Of a stretch of DNA of 64,000 nucleotides, positions 25,248 through 34,523 are shown one piece after another. The translations under genes and the position numbers were made by a program. Position 1 is the stretch's first letter, and each line of letters begins with the position of its first letter. Source of the stretch: Roseomonas haemaphysalidis (GTDB lineage: Bacteria > Pseudomonadota > Alphaproteobacteria > Acetobacterales > Acetobacteraceae); contig NZ_CP061181.1 in assembly GCF_017355405.1 (NCBI RefSeq), forward strand, positions 1-64,000, in the 5' to 3' direction. The notes beneath the pieces were generated by a model. The model was given only the letters and a program-made list of their open reading frames with translations, was not told where the DNA came from and searched no databases.

Positions 25248-25374
25248 CCTTGAACGGTCGTTGAGGGCGGGACTGCGAGTAGGCCATTGATCAAACGACT
25301 GTTTGGGGGAGGGCAATCGCAGCGGAGCCATCTGCTCGAACCTCTGCCGATCTCGGCCAAAGTTTTGCCCGGCA

Positions 25375-25401
25375 CGTCACATCCGGCGTCGCTATCTCGT
25401 C
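25375..25401 (+). promoter_or_regulatory. Candidate ECF41 promoter
   Basis: CGTCACA at 25375-25381 and CGTC at 25398-25401, 16 bases apart, fit the known ECF41 promoter pattern (TGTCACA, then CGTC). It stands 34 bases before the AhpD-like gene, which is followed by the ECF41 sigma gene, as expected for autoregulation. Confidence 0.6.
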
Positions 25402-25434
25402 TTATGCGCGGAACCTTTGACAGGATCAGCCGCC

Positions 25435-25896
25435 ATGACCCCCCGCCTGAACTACGCCGCCGCCGCACCCCAACTGCTGCACGCCATGATGGCCCTGGAG
25501 AAGGCCGTGACCTCTGCCGGCCTCGAGCACAGCCTGATCGAGCTGGTGAAGACCCGTGCCTCGCAGATCAACGGCTGCGCCTTCTGCATCGACATGCACA
25601 CCCGCGACGCCATGAAGGCTGGTGAAACAGCCGCGCGGCTCTTGCTGCTGGATGCTTGGCAGGAAGCACCGCACTACACGGACCGCGAACGCGCCGCCCT
25701 GGCCTGGACCGAAGCGCTGACCTTGGTCGCCGAGACCCATGCACCGGACGCAGCCTATGACGGGCTGCGCCCCCACTTCTCCGACGCGGAGATCGTGCAG
25801 CTTTCCGTGCTGATCGGCACCATTAACGCCTGGAACCGCCTGGCCATCGGCTTCCGCAGCGTGCCCGCCCGGCACCCCATCACCGCGGCTGCCTGA
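25435..25896 (+). CDS. Carboxymuconolactone decarboxylase-family (AhpD-like) protein
   Basis: This 153-residue protein carries the AhpD-type redox motif 'ASQINGCAFCIDMHTRDA' with C-x-x-C followed by the conserved His three residues on. These small all-helical proteins act as peroxidase-linked disulfide reductants. The gene lies directly before an ECF41 sigma factor, with two bases between stop and next start. ECF41 factors are typically linked to carboxymuconolactone decarboxylase, oxidoreductase or epimerase genes that they control, so this is the expected target. Confidence 0.9.
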   Translation: MTPRLNYAAAAPQLLHAMMALEKAVTSAGLEHSLIELVKTRASQINGCAFCIDMHTRDAMKAGETAARLLLLDAWQEAPHYTDRERAALAWTEALTLVAETHAPDAAYDGLRPHFSDAEIVQLSVLIGTINAWNRLAIGFRSVPARHPITAAA

Positions 25897-25898
25897 GC

Positions 25899-26834
25899 GT
25901 GACCGGTGAGCCCGATCCTGCAGCGCACTTCACGCCGCTGCGCGCCGAGCTGATTGGGCTCGCCTACCGCATGACCGGCTCCTTTGCCACGGCGGAGGAT
26001 ATCACCCAGGAGGTCTTTCTACGCTGGAACGCCACGGATCGGGCGCAGATCACCACGCCCCGCGCCTGGTTGCTCAAGGTCGCGGCGCGGCTGAGCCTGG
26101 ATCACCTCAAATCCGCCCGCCATCGACGGGAAACCTATGTCGGCCCCTGGCTACCGGAGCCCATCCTGGGACCAGAGGAGCCGCCACAGCAGGCCGCCCA
26201 TGAGCGGGCCCAGGACATCTCCGTCGCCTTCCTGCTCACCCTGCAGCGGCTGTCACCGGCCGAACGCGCCGCCTTCATCCTGCACGACCTGTTCGAAACA
26301 CCCTTCGCCGAGATCGCCTCCCTGCTGGGCCGCGGCGAGGCCGCCTGCCGCCAGCTAGCCACGCGCGCCCGCGTGCATCTGGGCGAAGCACACCCCCGCC
26401 AGACCGTGACCGAGGAGGACGCCCAGCGCATCGCCCGGGCCTTCTTCGCGGCGTCCCGCGACGGCAGCGAAGTTGCCTTGCAACAGCTCCTGGCCGGTGA
26501 CGTGGTCCTGCACACGGATGGCGGCGGCATCCGTAACGCCGCCCTGAACCCGATCCACGGGGTCGACAAGGTCACGCGCTTCTTTGCAGGGCTGTCCCGT
26601 AAGGGGCGGCTCTCGCACGTCCCACTGCTGCACCTCGGCCGCGTCAACGGCTTGCCAGGCTACATCACGCTGGAAGCCGATGGCCTGCCACAAACCACGG
26701 CGCTGGACGTGCGGGATGGCAGGATCGTGGCGATCTATGTGGTGCGGAACCCAGAGAAGCTCGGGGCTGTCCAAGCTCGACTCAGCGAAACATTCGCCGC
26801 TGGTCAGCAAGATGCTGTCACCAACTGTAGTTAA
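25899..26834 (+). CDS. ECF41-type sigma factor with SnoaL-like C-terminal domain
   Basis: This 311-residue sigma factor has region 2 in 'LIGLAYRMTGSFATAEDITQ' and region 4 in 'LSPAERAAFILHDLFE...EIASLLGRGEAACRQL'. The linker has 'GPWLPEP', and the fused C-terminal SnoaL-like domain has 'DGGG' (in 'LHTDGGGIRNAA'). Both motifs define ECF41, in which the C-terminal domain replaces an anti-sigma factor. The start is the GTG at 25899, two bases after the upstream stop. The signal it senses is unknown. Confidence 0.93.
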   Translation: MTGEPDPAAHFTPLRAELIGLAYRMTGSFATAEDITQEVFLRWNATDRAQITTPRAWLLKVAARLSLDHLKSARHRRETYVGPWLPEPILGPEEPPQQAAHERAQDISVAFLLTLQRLSPAERAAFILHDLFETPFAEIASLLGRGEAACRQLATRARVHLGEAHPRQTVTEEDAQRIARAFFAASRDGSEVALQQLLAGDVVLHTDGGGIRNAALNPIHGVDKVTRFFAGLSRKGRLSHVPLLHLGRVNGLPGYITLEADGLPQTTALDVRDGRIVAIYVVRNPEKLGAVQARLSETFAAGQQDAVTNCS

Positions 26835-26976
26835 CAGTTTGCCTCAGTATGACCAGCCCATTCCGGGGTTAGACATGGGTCTAGGAAAATTGGCTTCTAC
26901 TGGCAAGCTGCCGCTCAGTAGAGCGGCAGCCTCCTGACCAATCCATCATTCGCGGGAAGGTTTTACCAGCCCAATA

Positions 26977-27372
26977 TTACGAAGGGCGGTATATGGCGCA
27001 TAGCTTGTTGCCGTCGGGATCGCGAACGTACGCCAGATGGATCGTCCCCATCGCCGACTGGCGTGGTCCTGGCCCGTCCTCGATCGAGGTGCCACCATTG
27101 GCGACTGCTACATCGTGGAACTGACGGACTTGCTCGGGTGAGTCGCATGAGAAAGCGACAGTGCTGCCGTTAGCAACCGTCGCGGGCTCGTTGTTGATGG
27201 GCTTCGTCACGATGAAATTTGCGCCGCGGTCACTGCGGTAGAAGAGCCGGGTGTGACCGCTGCTTGCCATGTTGATCGTCGCTTCGCCGACGCCCAGCGT
27301 ACCGAGCAGCGCATCATAGAACTGCTTGGATTGTTGGATATCGTTGGATCCCACCATCGTATGAAACAGCAA
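26977..27372 (-). CDS. VOC-family (glyoxalase-like) protein
   Basis: This 131-residue protein of the vicinal-oxygen-chelate superfamily has two beta-alpha-beta-beta-beta halves: 'MLFHTMVGSNDIQQSKQFYD' at the N-terminus, and 'VRQFHDVAVANGG' with 'IHLAYVRDPDGNKLCAIYRP' at the C-terminus. Many such proteins bind a metal with His/Glu residues and act in fosfomycin or aldehyde detoxification or as dioxygenases; the substrate is not evident. It stands alone, convergent with the ECF41 gene. Confidence 0.88.
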   Translation of the reverse strand: MLFHTMVGSNDIQQSKQFYDALLGTLGVGEATINMASSGHTRLFYRSDRGANFIVTKPINNEPATVANGSTVAFSCDSPEQVRQFHDVAVANGGTSIEDGPGPRQSAMGTIHLAYVRDPDGNKLCAIYRPS

Positions 27373-27657
27373 AATCTCTCTCCCTAAAACATCGACACCA
27401 ACTGCGATGGTGCGTCTTGATTACGATCTCATGCAGCCTGCTGTTGGTAGCAGCTTCTACCCTGAACACCCTACCGACAAGCGACAACGATTGCTTCAGA
27501 TCGACTGGCGACACAATCAATGGAGTGAGCTGTGGCCTCCCTACAGCCAAGCACAATAAGCCGGGAATACCACGCCCCTGGTGACCTGGGGCTGGGTGGT
27601 CGTGGTGCGGCCGCCGTCCTAGCCTCTTGTAGGATCAGAGCCGAGGAGCGCCAAACG

Positions 27658-29259
27658 ATGAACCCATTCATCACCACCTGCGGATCACGTGCCCGCCTAG
27701 CCGGGCTACTGGGGTTAGGCGTGTTGCTGGCGGCGGACCCGGTCGCGGCGCGCGACCTGACCATCGCCGTGGGCGGCTCTGCCATCTCGATGGACCCGCA
27801 TTTCTATAACTCGGGCACGGCCAACGCCCTGACGCTGCATGTCTTCGACCGGCTGATCAACCACGACTCCCAGGGCCGCATGACCCCCGGCTTGGTGGAA
27901 AGCTGGAAGCCGGTGGAGGACACCGTTTGGGAGTTCAAGCTACGTCCCGGCGTGACATGGCATGACGGGCGCGACTTCACGGCCGACGATGTCGCCTTCT
28001 CACTGGCGCGCCTGCCGAGCGTGCCCAACAGCCCGGGCGGCTTCGGCGGTTTCGTGCGCACCGTCACAAGGGTCGAAGTGGTCGACCCGCTGACGCTGCG
28101 CGTCCACACCAAAACGGCCTATCCCTTGCTGCCGTCCGATTTCTCCTCCTTCTCCATCGTCTCGCGCCATGTGGGTGAGGGGGCCGCGACCGAGGACTAC
28201 AACAGTGGTAAGGCCGCCATCGGCACCGGTCCTTACCGCCTACGCTCCTACCGCGTCGGCGACCGAACCGAGTTCACTCGCAACGATGCCTATTGGGCTG
28301 GCGCGCAGCCCTGGGAGCAGGTGCATTACCGCTTCATCCCGAATGCCGCCGCGCGCAGCGCCGCGCTGCTATCGGGCGATGTGGACATGATTGACCAGGT
28401 GCCCGCCGCCGACCTGCCCCGGCTGCGGCGCAGCGAGGCGGTGCGGATCACCGAGGCGCAAAGCGCCCGCGTCATCTTCCTGAACTTCGACCGGTCCCGC
28501 CGCGGCAACCTGCCTTTTGTTACGGACAACGCCGGCCAGCCGCTGCCCGCCAACCCCTTCGACGATCTTCGGGTGCGCCGTGCCTTCACCATGGCCATCC
28601 AGCGCGATGCACTGGCCGAGCGTGTGATGGAGGGTACCGCCCAGCCCGCAGGGCAATGGCTGCCGCCCGGCACCGGCGGCTACAACCCCGAGGTCCTGCC
28701 GCCGGCCTATGATCCAGAAGGCGCACGGCGCCTGCTGGCCGAGGCGGGCTTTCCGCAGGGCTTCCGCCTGACCCTGCACACCTCCAACGACCGCTATCCC
28801 AACGATGCCAAGGTGGCGCAGGCAGTGGCCCAGATGTGGACGCGCGTCGGCATCCAGACGCAGGTGGAGGCGCTGCCCTCCACCACCTATTCGCCGCGCT
28901 CGGCGCGGCAGGACTTCGCCTTGCGACTGGGTGGCTGGGGCAGCAGCAGCGCGGAAGCTTCTTCGGCGCTGGTAGGCATCATGGGCACCTATGACCGTGC
29001 GGCGGGCACCGGCGCCGCCAATGTGGGGCGCTATTCCAACCCCGAGCTGGACGCGTTGCGCGACCGCGCCCTGGCAACGCTGGACGACATGCAGCGCGAC
29101 GCCCTGCTGCGCCAGGCGGTGAAACTGGCCATGGACGACGTGGCGATCATGCCGCTGTTCACCCTGACCAACATCTGGGCCACCCGCGCCGGCATCGACT
29201 ACGAGCCACGCATGGATGAGGCTACGCTGGCTATGTCCGCTCAGCCGGCAAAGGACTGA
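27658..29259 (+). CDS. ABC transporter peptide-type substrate-binding protein
   Basis: This 533-residue family 5 solute-binding protein (DppA/OppA type) has a signal peptide ending 'DPVAARDL'. Typical blocks are 'SMDPHFYNSGTANALTLHVF', 'GLVESWKPVEDTVWEFKLRP', 'TWHDGRDFTADDVAFSL', 'GTGPYRL' and 'NPFDDLRVRRAFTMAIQRD'. It binds peptides, glycosides or nickel-like ligands in the periplasm for an ABC importer. No permease or ATPase genes are nearby, so it is an orphan here. GAGGAGCG precedes the start, and a clear terminator follows. Confidence 0.93.
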   Translation: MNPFITTCGSRARLAGLLGLGVLLAADPVAARDLTIAVGGSAISMDPHFYNSGTANALTLHVFDRLINHDSQGRMTPGLVESWKPVEDTVWEFKLRPGVTWHDGRDFTADDVAFSLARLPSVPNSPGGFGGFVRTVTRVEVVDPLTLRVHTKTAYPLLPSDFSSFSIVSRHVGEGAATEDYNSGKAAIGTGPYRLRSYRVGDRTEFTRNDAYWAGAQPWEQVHYRFIPNAAARSAALLSGDVDMIDQVPAADLPRLRRSEAVRITEAQSARVIFLNFDRSRRGNLPFVTDNAGQPLPANPFDDLRVRRAFTMAIQRDALAERVMEGTAQPAGQWLPPGTGGYNPEVLPPAYDPEGARRLLAEAGFPQGFRLTLHTSNDRYPNDAKVAQAVAQMWTRVGIQTQVEALPSTTYSPRSARQDFALRLGGWGSSSAEASSALVGIMGTYDRAAGTGAANVGRYSNPELDALRDRALATLDDMQRDALLRQAVKLAMDDVAIMPLFTLTNIWATRAGIDYEPRMDEATLAMSAQPAKD

Positions 29260-29270
29260 CAGGAAGGGAG

Positions 29271-29300
29271 GGAAGGGGCCTTACGGTCCCTTCCTTTTAT
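29271..29300 (+). terminator. Rho-independent terminator
   Basis: GGAAGGGGCC, a TTAC loop and GGTCCCTTCC form a hairpin followed by TTTTATT, directly after the binding-protein gene. Confidence 0.85.
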
Positions 29301-29404
29301 TGGCATGTCGTGTGCTGAAAATACCGCAGGGTCAGAATCGCCCGGCATCGAGATAGGACCATTGAAGCAAGCAAAAAGGTAAACGCCTGCTTGTTACGTC
29401 CTAT

Positions 29405-29428
29405 CACGATAAGCAACGATTATCGTGC
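29405..29428. repeat. Palindromic form of the TTATCGTG motif
   Basis: CACGATAA and TTATCGTG form an inverted repeat with a seven-base spacer. It contains a one-base variant of the dispersed GTTATCGTGC motif (29419-29428). Confidence 0.55.
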
Positions 29429-29466
29429 TTTACAGACAAAGCGCGACGGATGTTCGACGACGCGTT

Positions 29467-29886
29467 CTAGGCTTTCGTCAGCCTTTTGCGCGGACGAAGC
29501 GGCCCGTAAAAGCCACTCCATTCCATGCCCAATGCGTTGGCTCGCTCGGCCAGCACTCCAGGTGCCGATAGCAAGCTCACGACGGGTGAAGCCATGATCA
29601 CTGGGTCATTCAGCAGCCGCCCGATATGCCGTCCTCGCGACCACAACAGCCCGAACAACAGAACCAGCATCAGCAGCAATCCCCATGTCACGAGCCCTTG
29701 GCCAAAAATGTATAGGCCGTAGGGAGGCGACAGGATCGTACTGAGCTTGGACAGGCCAACGCCCACGACTGGCAAGAGGATCAGGAAGCCTAGCAGCTCC
29801 AATGGTAACCGGCGGAAGATGCGGAGGGCGGCATTCACATCCTCGACTGGCACGTCGTCGAGGGACAGTTGCTCATCGTTCACCAT
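29467..29886 (-). CDS. Hypothetical membrane protein
   Basis: This 139-residue protein has an acidic N-terminus, two hydrophobic helices ('LLGFLILLPVVGVGL' and 'LLLMLVLLFGLLW') and a basic C-terminal end 'GPLRPRKRLTKA'. It looks like a small inner-membrane protein with both ends in the cytoplasm. No family is recognised and no neighbour points to a role. It is convergent with the binding-protein gene. Confidence 0.6.
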   Translation of the reverse strand: MVNDEQLSLDDVPVEDVNAALRIFRRLPLELLGFLILLPVVGVGLSKLSTILSPPYGLYIFGQGLVTWGLLLMLVLLFGLLWSRGRHIGRLLNDPVIMASPVVSLLSAPGVLAERANALGMEWSGFYGPLRPRKRLTKA

Positions 29887-30091
29887 GCTTCACAGAGCCT
29901 TTCGCGTCGACATAACCTTCGGGCGCGGAGAGGCATCCGTCCAGGGCGCAGAGGCGGGAATGGTATGTGACATTCCGGAGCTTCCCGCCGCCCTTGACGT
30001 ATGCCAAGGCACAGTAAGACCACTTGGAGTAGGCAGAAGTCAGATTGTGGTGATCATCGCCTGACGACTCATTTGGCGCGCGCTTCCAGGG

Positions 30092-30101
30092 GTTATCGTG
30101 T
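30092..30101. repeat. GTTATCGTGT motif
   Basis: A one-base variant of the dispersed GTTATCGTGC motif. The surrounding sequence (GCGCGC, spacer, then GTTATCGT) resembles that at 59020-59042. Confidence 0.45.
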
Positions 30102-30122
30102 CTTAAGGGGTGGCGGGAGGAT

Positions 30123-31025
30123 TTGGTGAGAGTGGAAGTAGACCATTGGTCTCGCGCCGGGCGCTCGTTGGGCTATCGTTCTGCAAGGCAGGGGGCCTTG
30201 GATGAGGGAGCGGAGGATCGTGGCAGGCAGCCTTCATCGGGCAGAGCAGTACCGATCCTCTATTCCAAGCATCGAGGCTTTCGCCCTCGTATCGACCATT
30301 CCTTCCCCCGGCACGCTCACGATGGTTTCGGCATCGGCGTGCTAACCGAGGGCGCGCATCGCTCATGGAGCGGTATCGGGCATGTCGAGGCGGTCGCCGG
30401 TGACGTCATCACCGTCAATCCTGGCGAAATGCATGACGGCGATCCCGTGCGCGGCGCGGCACGGAGCTGGCGGATGCTCTACCTCGATCCCAGTCTGGTC
30501 GCCCAGGCGTTGCGCCAGGAGTTGCGCTGGGAGGCGGAGATTACCCGCCCCGTCCTGCATGATCCTCTCGTCGCGACGTTGTTCGAACAACTGTTCGTCG
30601 CGCTGACGGAGCCGATCCCCGATGCTCTCGGCACGGAGGAGGGCCTATTGCGGCTGCTCGCCCTTCTCCTAGCCCGGCACGGCAGCCGCCCGCTGCCCGT
30701 CGCCGGTCCGCCGCCCCCCGTCGCCCTGGCCTTGCGACGCCTTGCGGAGGCTCCGGAGCGCCCCGCCACCCTGACGGAACTGGCCGCCCTGTCAGGGGTG
30801 AGCCGCTTCCAACTGCTGCGCGGTTTCGCGCGGGCCGTGGGAGTGACCCCGCACGCCTATCTGTTGCAGCAGCGCGTGCGCCTGGCCCAGCGGCTGCTAG
30901 CAGCCGGCCAGCGCCCCGCCGAGGCTGCGGCCGGGGCCGGCTTCCCGGACCAGAGCCATCTCACCCGCGCCTTCCGCCGCCAACTTGGCGTCACTCCGGC
31001 CCGCTACCGCGCCGCCGTGGCTTGA
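30123..31025 (+). CDS. AraC-family transcriptional regulator (cupin sensor)
   Basis: This protein is up to 300 residues. The N-terminal domain has the cupin pattern 'SFPRHAHDGFGIGVLTEGAH...VNPGEMHDGDP', as in AraC-type sensors. The C-terminus has two helix-turn-helix motifs ('TLTELAALSGVSRFQLLRGF' and 'AAGAGFPDQSHLTRAFRR') and ends 'LGVTPARYR'. The start is uncertain: the open frame begins with TTG at 30123, but homology-like sequence begins near codon 40. It probably controls the adjacent methyltransferase, now broken, but no operator is identified. Confidence 0.85.
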   Translation: MVRVEVDHWSRAGRSLGYRSARQGALDEGAEDRGRQPSSGRAVPILYSKHRGFRPRIDHSFPRHAHDGFGIGVLTEGAHRSWSGIGHVEAVAGDVITVNPGEMHDGDPVRGAARSWRMLYLDPSLVAQALRQELRWEAEITRPVLHDPLVATLFEQLFVALTEPIPDALGTEEGLLRLLALLLARHGSRPLPVAGPPPPVALALRRLAEAPERPATLTELAALSGVSRFQLLRGFARAVGVTPHAYLLQQRVRLAQRLLAAGQRPAEAAAGAGFPDQSHLTRAFRRQLGVTPARYRAAVA

Positions 31026-31104
31026 GCAGCTCAGCGCAATCGCGTTCAAGATCGCCCTCCCGAGCCGGCAGTAGCATGGCGCCACGGTGACAAGGGAAGC
31101 ATCC

Positions 31105-31914
31105 ATGCGCTCAGGGTACGTCCACGGCTATGAGGAAGCGGAGAGCCGGCGCCTGAATGATAAGGCGGTGACGCTGGAGATTCGGCTGCACCACGGCACC
31201 GCCTACCCCCCCGGCAGTACTGTGCTGGAGGTGGGATACGGCGTCGGAGCGCAGACCGTGCTGCTTCTCCGCAATAGCCCGGGCGCTCCCCTCACCTGCC
31301 TTGACCTTTCCGCAAGTTCACTGGCCGGGGCCGAGGCGCGTATCTGAGCCGCCGGCCTGCCGCAGCCAGAGTTCCGGCAGGGAGACGTGCGCTCATGCCC
31401 TTTGGGGATGCCAGCTTCGATCATGTCTTCGTCTGTTTCGTACTGGAACACTTGGCCGACCCGGCAGCGGCGTTGGGCGAGCTCCAACGGGTGCTGCGGC
31501 CCGGCGGGAGCCTCACCGTCATTGAGGGCGACCACGGCTCTACCCTTACTCCACCCCAATGACCCTGCTGCCCGGGCCGTCATCCGCTGCCAGGTCGCGC
31601 TACAGCGCGTGACGGGTGGGGACACCGAGATCGGCCAGCAGCTCTACCCCTTGCTCGCGGCAACCGACCTCCACAGTCTTCGCGTCTCACCTCACCTGGT
31701 CTATGTGGACGTTAACAGGCCGGAGCTGGTGGACGGCTTCATTCGCCGAACCTTCACCGCCATAGTGGCGAGCGTGCGGGACGAGGCGGTCCGGACCGGA
31801 CAGATAGAGGCAGGAACCTTCGATACCGGCATCCAGGCTCTGCACCGAACGACCGAGGGGGATGGAACTTTCTGCTACACCTTCTTCAAGGCAACTGCCC
31901 TTCGGGAAGGGTGA
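31105..31914 (+). pseudogene. SAM-dependent methyltransferase, inactivated
   Basis: The parts are recognisable as a class I methyltransferase: motif I 'VLEVGYGVGAQTVLL', 'LTCLDLS', then in another frame 'FDHVFVCFVLEHLADPAAAL' and 'LRPGGSLTVIEGDHGS', then back in the first frame 'NDPAARAVIRCQVALQR' to the end 'FFKATALREG'. A TGA at about 31345 and two compensating frameshifts (near 31390 and 31545) break it, so it cannot make a full enzyme. Start region: ATG 31105 behind AAGGGAAG. Confidence 0.82.
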
Positions 31915-32158
31915 AGTTCATAGTCCATTGAAAGGCTATCGCCGGGGAGGGTGGGAAGCAGCTGTAGAGTGGACGCCTCGAGATGTCTGCTTCACCCCCC
32001 AAAATTGGAATCCTGCCGAGATCGTAGAGAACCTTGTAGTCCGTGATGTGCTCGCGGCTCGTAGAGGGGGCTGTTGGGATAAGCGCGTGTCAGGCAGGAA
32101 CTCAATTCGGCTGTTTGTTCCTCGGTTCTTACCCCCGCCCCACGCTCAAGCATTCTGC

Positions 32159-33661
32159 TTACTCCGACTCTTCGTACCTCACGGCCGACTTCCTGGGCGA
32201 TACGAGGGCCAAGTGGTGGAGGGCGCGTGTGAGATCCTCGGCGATCAAGCGCGAAATTTCGTCGATCCTGTCTGTTCCCAAGCTATCGCTGGGGCCTTTA
32301 TCCACCTCACGCACTAGGTCCAGGCGGCAATCGGCGCTAGCGAGGATTACATCCTTACTGAATCGCTGCCACCGGTCGGAACTGCTTGTCGAAGCGGCAA
32401 CCGTCGCGCGCCCCTGAATATCGCCCGGTCTATACAGATGGATGAATTCCTCAAGGTCACTTCGTTGCAACGGCTTCGTCTTAAGCGTAAATCGGTTTGA
32501 AGCCCGAAGGTCATAAACCCAAAGGTCTGGCTTGGACGACTCCGACCGGGCGGTTAGTTTGTCGAAAAATAGGACATTGGCTTTAACGCCCTGCGCATAG
32601 AATAGGCCGGTCGGCAGTCGGAGCAGCGTGTGTACGTCATGCATCTCCATCAAGCGCCGTCGCACCAAGGCGGCGGCTCCGCCTTCGAACAGCACGTTAT
32701 CCGGCACGACTACCGCGGCCCGCCCCGCAGGCTTCAGCAGGCTGGAAATGTGTTGGAGAAAGTTTAACTGCTTGTTGGCGGTACGAACCCAAAAATCAGG
32801 TCGAACGATTGTCAGATCGTCCTGAGGACGGGCGGCACTCCGTTCGTCTGCTGCGTAGGTCACGCTACCTTTGATGCCGAACGGCGGGTTGCTGAGCACC
32901 ACGTCGGCCTTCGCCCGCGGTCTCCGATGTAGGCTGTCTTCGCATACGATTGGCAGTTCGTCGTCCGCGCTCCCCGAAACACCGTGCAGGAGAAGGTTCA
33001 TAGCAGCCAGGCGTGCCACTTCCTCGACCAGCTCCGTGCCACGCAACGCCCGTGTCGCCAAATGCCGTCGTTGGGCACGAGTCAGCGTGAGGCTTTTTGC
33101 TTGAATATGCCGGTGAGCTGCTAGCAAGAAGCCTGCGGTGCCACATGCTGGGTCACAGATTACCTCACCGGGGCGCGGATCAACGCACTCGACGATCGCC
33201 TCTGTAAGAGGGCGAGGAGTGAAGTACTGCCCGGCGCCGCTTTTCGTATCCCGTGCGTTTTTCTCAAGCAAACCTTCGTACGCATCGCCTTTGAGATCGG
33301 CAGAGAGACCCGTCCACTCCATGGTTCCAATTAGGTCAAGAACGAGGAGGCGCAGCTTGGCCGGATCGCGAACTTTATTCCTAGCGTTGCTAAATACGAG
33401 TCCGAGCATGCCCCCGCAATTTCCAAGGGCAGACAGAACTACCGTATAATGCCGATGCATCGCTGCGGCATCGAGATTGAGCAGTGATGACCACGAGAAT
33501 TTTGCTGGAATCGCTTCTGAACCCTGCTCCTCAGACATTTTGAGGAACAGCAGGTATGTCAGTTGCTCGACATAGTCCGGGTACGACAGGCCGTCGTCGC
33601 GCAGCACATTACAGTACTGCCATAGTTTGCGCACGAGAGAGGCAGCATTGGGTTCAGTCAT
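32159..33661 (-). CDS. hsdM: Type I-like DNA adenine methyltransferase subunit (HsdM)
   Basis: This 500-residue protein has an N-terminal HsdM bundle ('LRDDGLSYPDYVEQLTYLLF') and an N6-adenine methyltransferase domain: 'GQYFTPRPLTEAIV', motif I 'DPACGTAGFLLAAH' and motif IV 'NPPFG'. It modifies DNA together with the HsdS specificity subunit at 36180. It is the last gene of the overlapping operon: its ATG lies within the last codons of the HNH gene. No hsdR is found in the window. A frame of normal length with all motifs suggests it is active. Confidence 0.93.
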   Translation of the reverse strand: MTEPNAASLVRKLWQYCNVLRDDGLSYPDYVEQLTYLLFLKMSEEQGSEAIPAKFSWSSLLNLDAAAMHRHYTVVLSALGNCGGMLGLVFSNARNKVRDPAKLRLLVLDLIGTMEWTGLSADLKGDAYEGLLEKNARDTKSGAGQYFTPRPLTEAIVECVDPRPGEVICDPACGTAGFLLAAHRHIQAKSLTLTRAQRRHLATRALRGTELVEEVARLAAMNLLLHGVSGSADDELPIVCEDSLHRRPRAKADVVLSNPPFGIKGSVTYAADERSAARPQDDLTIVRPDFWVRTANKQLNFLQHISSLLKPAGRAAVVVPDNVLFEGGAAALVRRRLMEMHDVHTLLRLPTGLFYAQGVKANVLFFDKLTARSESSKPDLWVYDLRASNRFTLKTKPLQRSDLEEFIHLYRPGDIQGRATVAASTSSSDRWQRFSKDVILASADCRLDLVREVDKGPSDSLGTDRIDEISRLIAEDLTRALHHLALVSPRKSAVRYEESE

Positions 33662-34523
33662 TGAGTCGAGCCGCCGGAATGTGTCTCAAAACGTAGCGCC
33701 TAATCCAGTCACGATCACTGAAGCGGTGAATATAAGCCACAGCTGCCCGGGAGTACGTAGCTCGGTCCTGTGCCATTCTAATAAGGTCACGCGCTATAGC
33801 CTTCAAGGTGTCTCTGGCTCCTACCTCTCCTCGTCGGAAAGCCAAGTCGGCTCTGTCGCCGTCGAGCACTTTTAAAAACACGCTAGTGTAGAGGTCACGT
33901 CTGTCACTGACGAAAGCGGGCCAATCAAGATGAAGGTAGATCCTTGAATCTTCGACACGTCTCGCAGCCGTCGCATCGCTTGCATGCTCCGGAGCGATCG
34001 CTATCCGTCCGTCGATTTCGAAAGTAAGTAGCGGCGGATCGGACGGATCGGTCGGATCAAGCAGCGTCGGACGCTCGCGGCAAACGTCGCTTGGGCGCTT
34101 CCAGCGTTCCTGCTCATCGAGCAGGGGAAAACGGTCGCCTTTGCCATGTGTGACACCCGTCTCTGGGTTCTCACGCAAACGGTTTGCGCGATGGCAGCTC
34201 AGACGGAAGTTTCGCCAGTGAAGGGCCTCCCACCAATAACCTCCATGCCCAGGTCGTTCGGCTATGCGGCCCTTCGGTCGATAGTGATCTACGTCATCAT
34301 CGGTGCCAGGATTGCGCGACTCTGTATACCAACATTTTTCACCAAACACGGCTTGGAACACCGATCGAAACGCCACCCACTGCCCTCGATTGGCTGCGAT
34401 AAGTGCCCGCCGGGTTGCAGCGTCTCCGGCAGCGGAGACCGCTTGCCGGGCGGCTTCCGTAGCCTCGATGAGTGGTTGAACGTCGGGACGGCCCACTAGG
34501 AGGTCGAGGTCAATATATCTCAC
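33654..34523 (-). CDS. HNH nuclease-like protein (PtuB/TIGR02646 type)
   Basis: This 289-residue protein has a central HNH-type zinc-nuclease region: 'EKCWYTES' (first Cys), 'DVDHYRPKG' (catalytic His), 'ALHWRNFRLSCHRANR' (Asn and second Cys, His), then 'HGKGDRFPLLD'. This is the pattern of the HNH partner in Septu (PtuB) and of retron-linked HNH proteins. It overlaps the ATPase gene by four bases and hsdM by eight. The pair probably forms an ATPase-nuclease effector. Its pairing with HsdMS in place of HsdR is unusual. Confidence 0.78.
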   Translation of the reverse strand: MRYIDLDLLVGRPDVQPLIEATEAARQAVSAAGDAATRRALIAANRGQWVAFRSVFQAVFGEKCWYTESRNPGTDDDVDHYRPKGRIAERPGHGGYWWEALHWRNFRLSCHRANRLRENPETGVTHGKGDRFPLLDEQERWKRPSDVCRERPTLLDPTDPSDPPLLTFEIDGRIAIAPEHASDATAARRVEDSRIYLHLDWPAFVSDRRDLYTSVFLKVLDGDRADLAFRRGEVGARDTLKAIARDLIRMAQDRATYSRAAVAYIHRFSDRDWIRRYVLRHIPAARLND

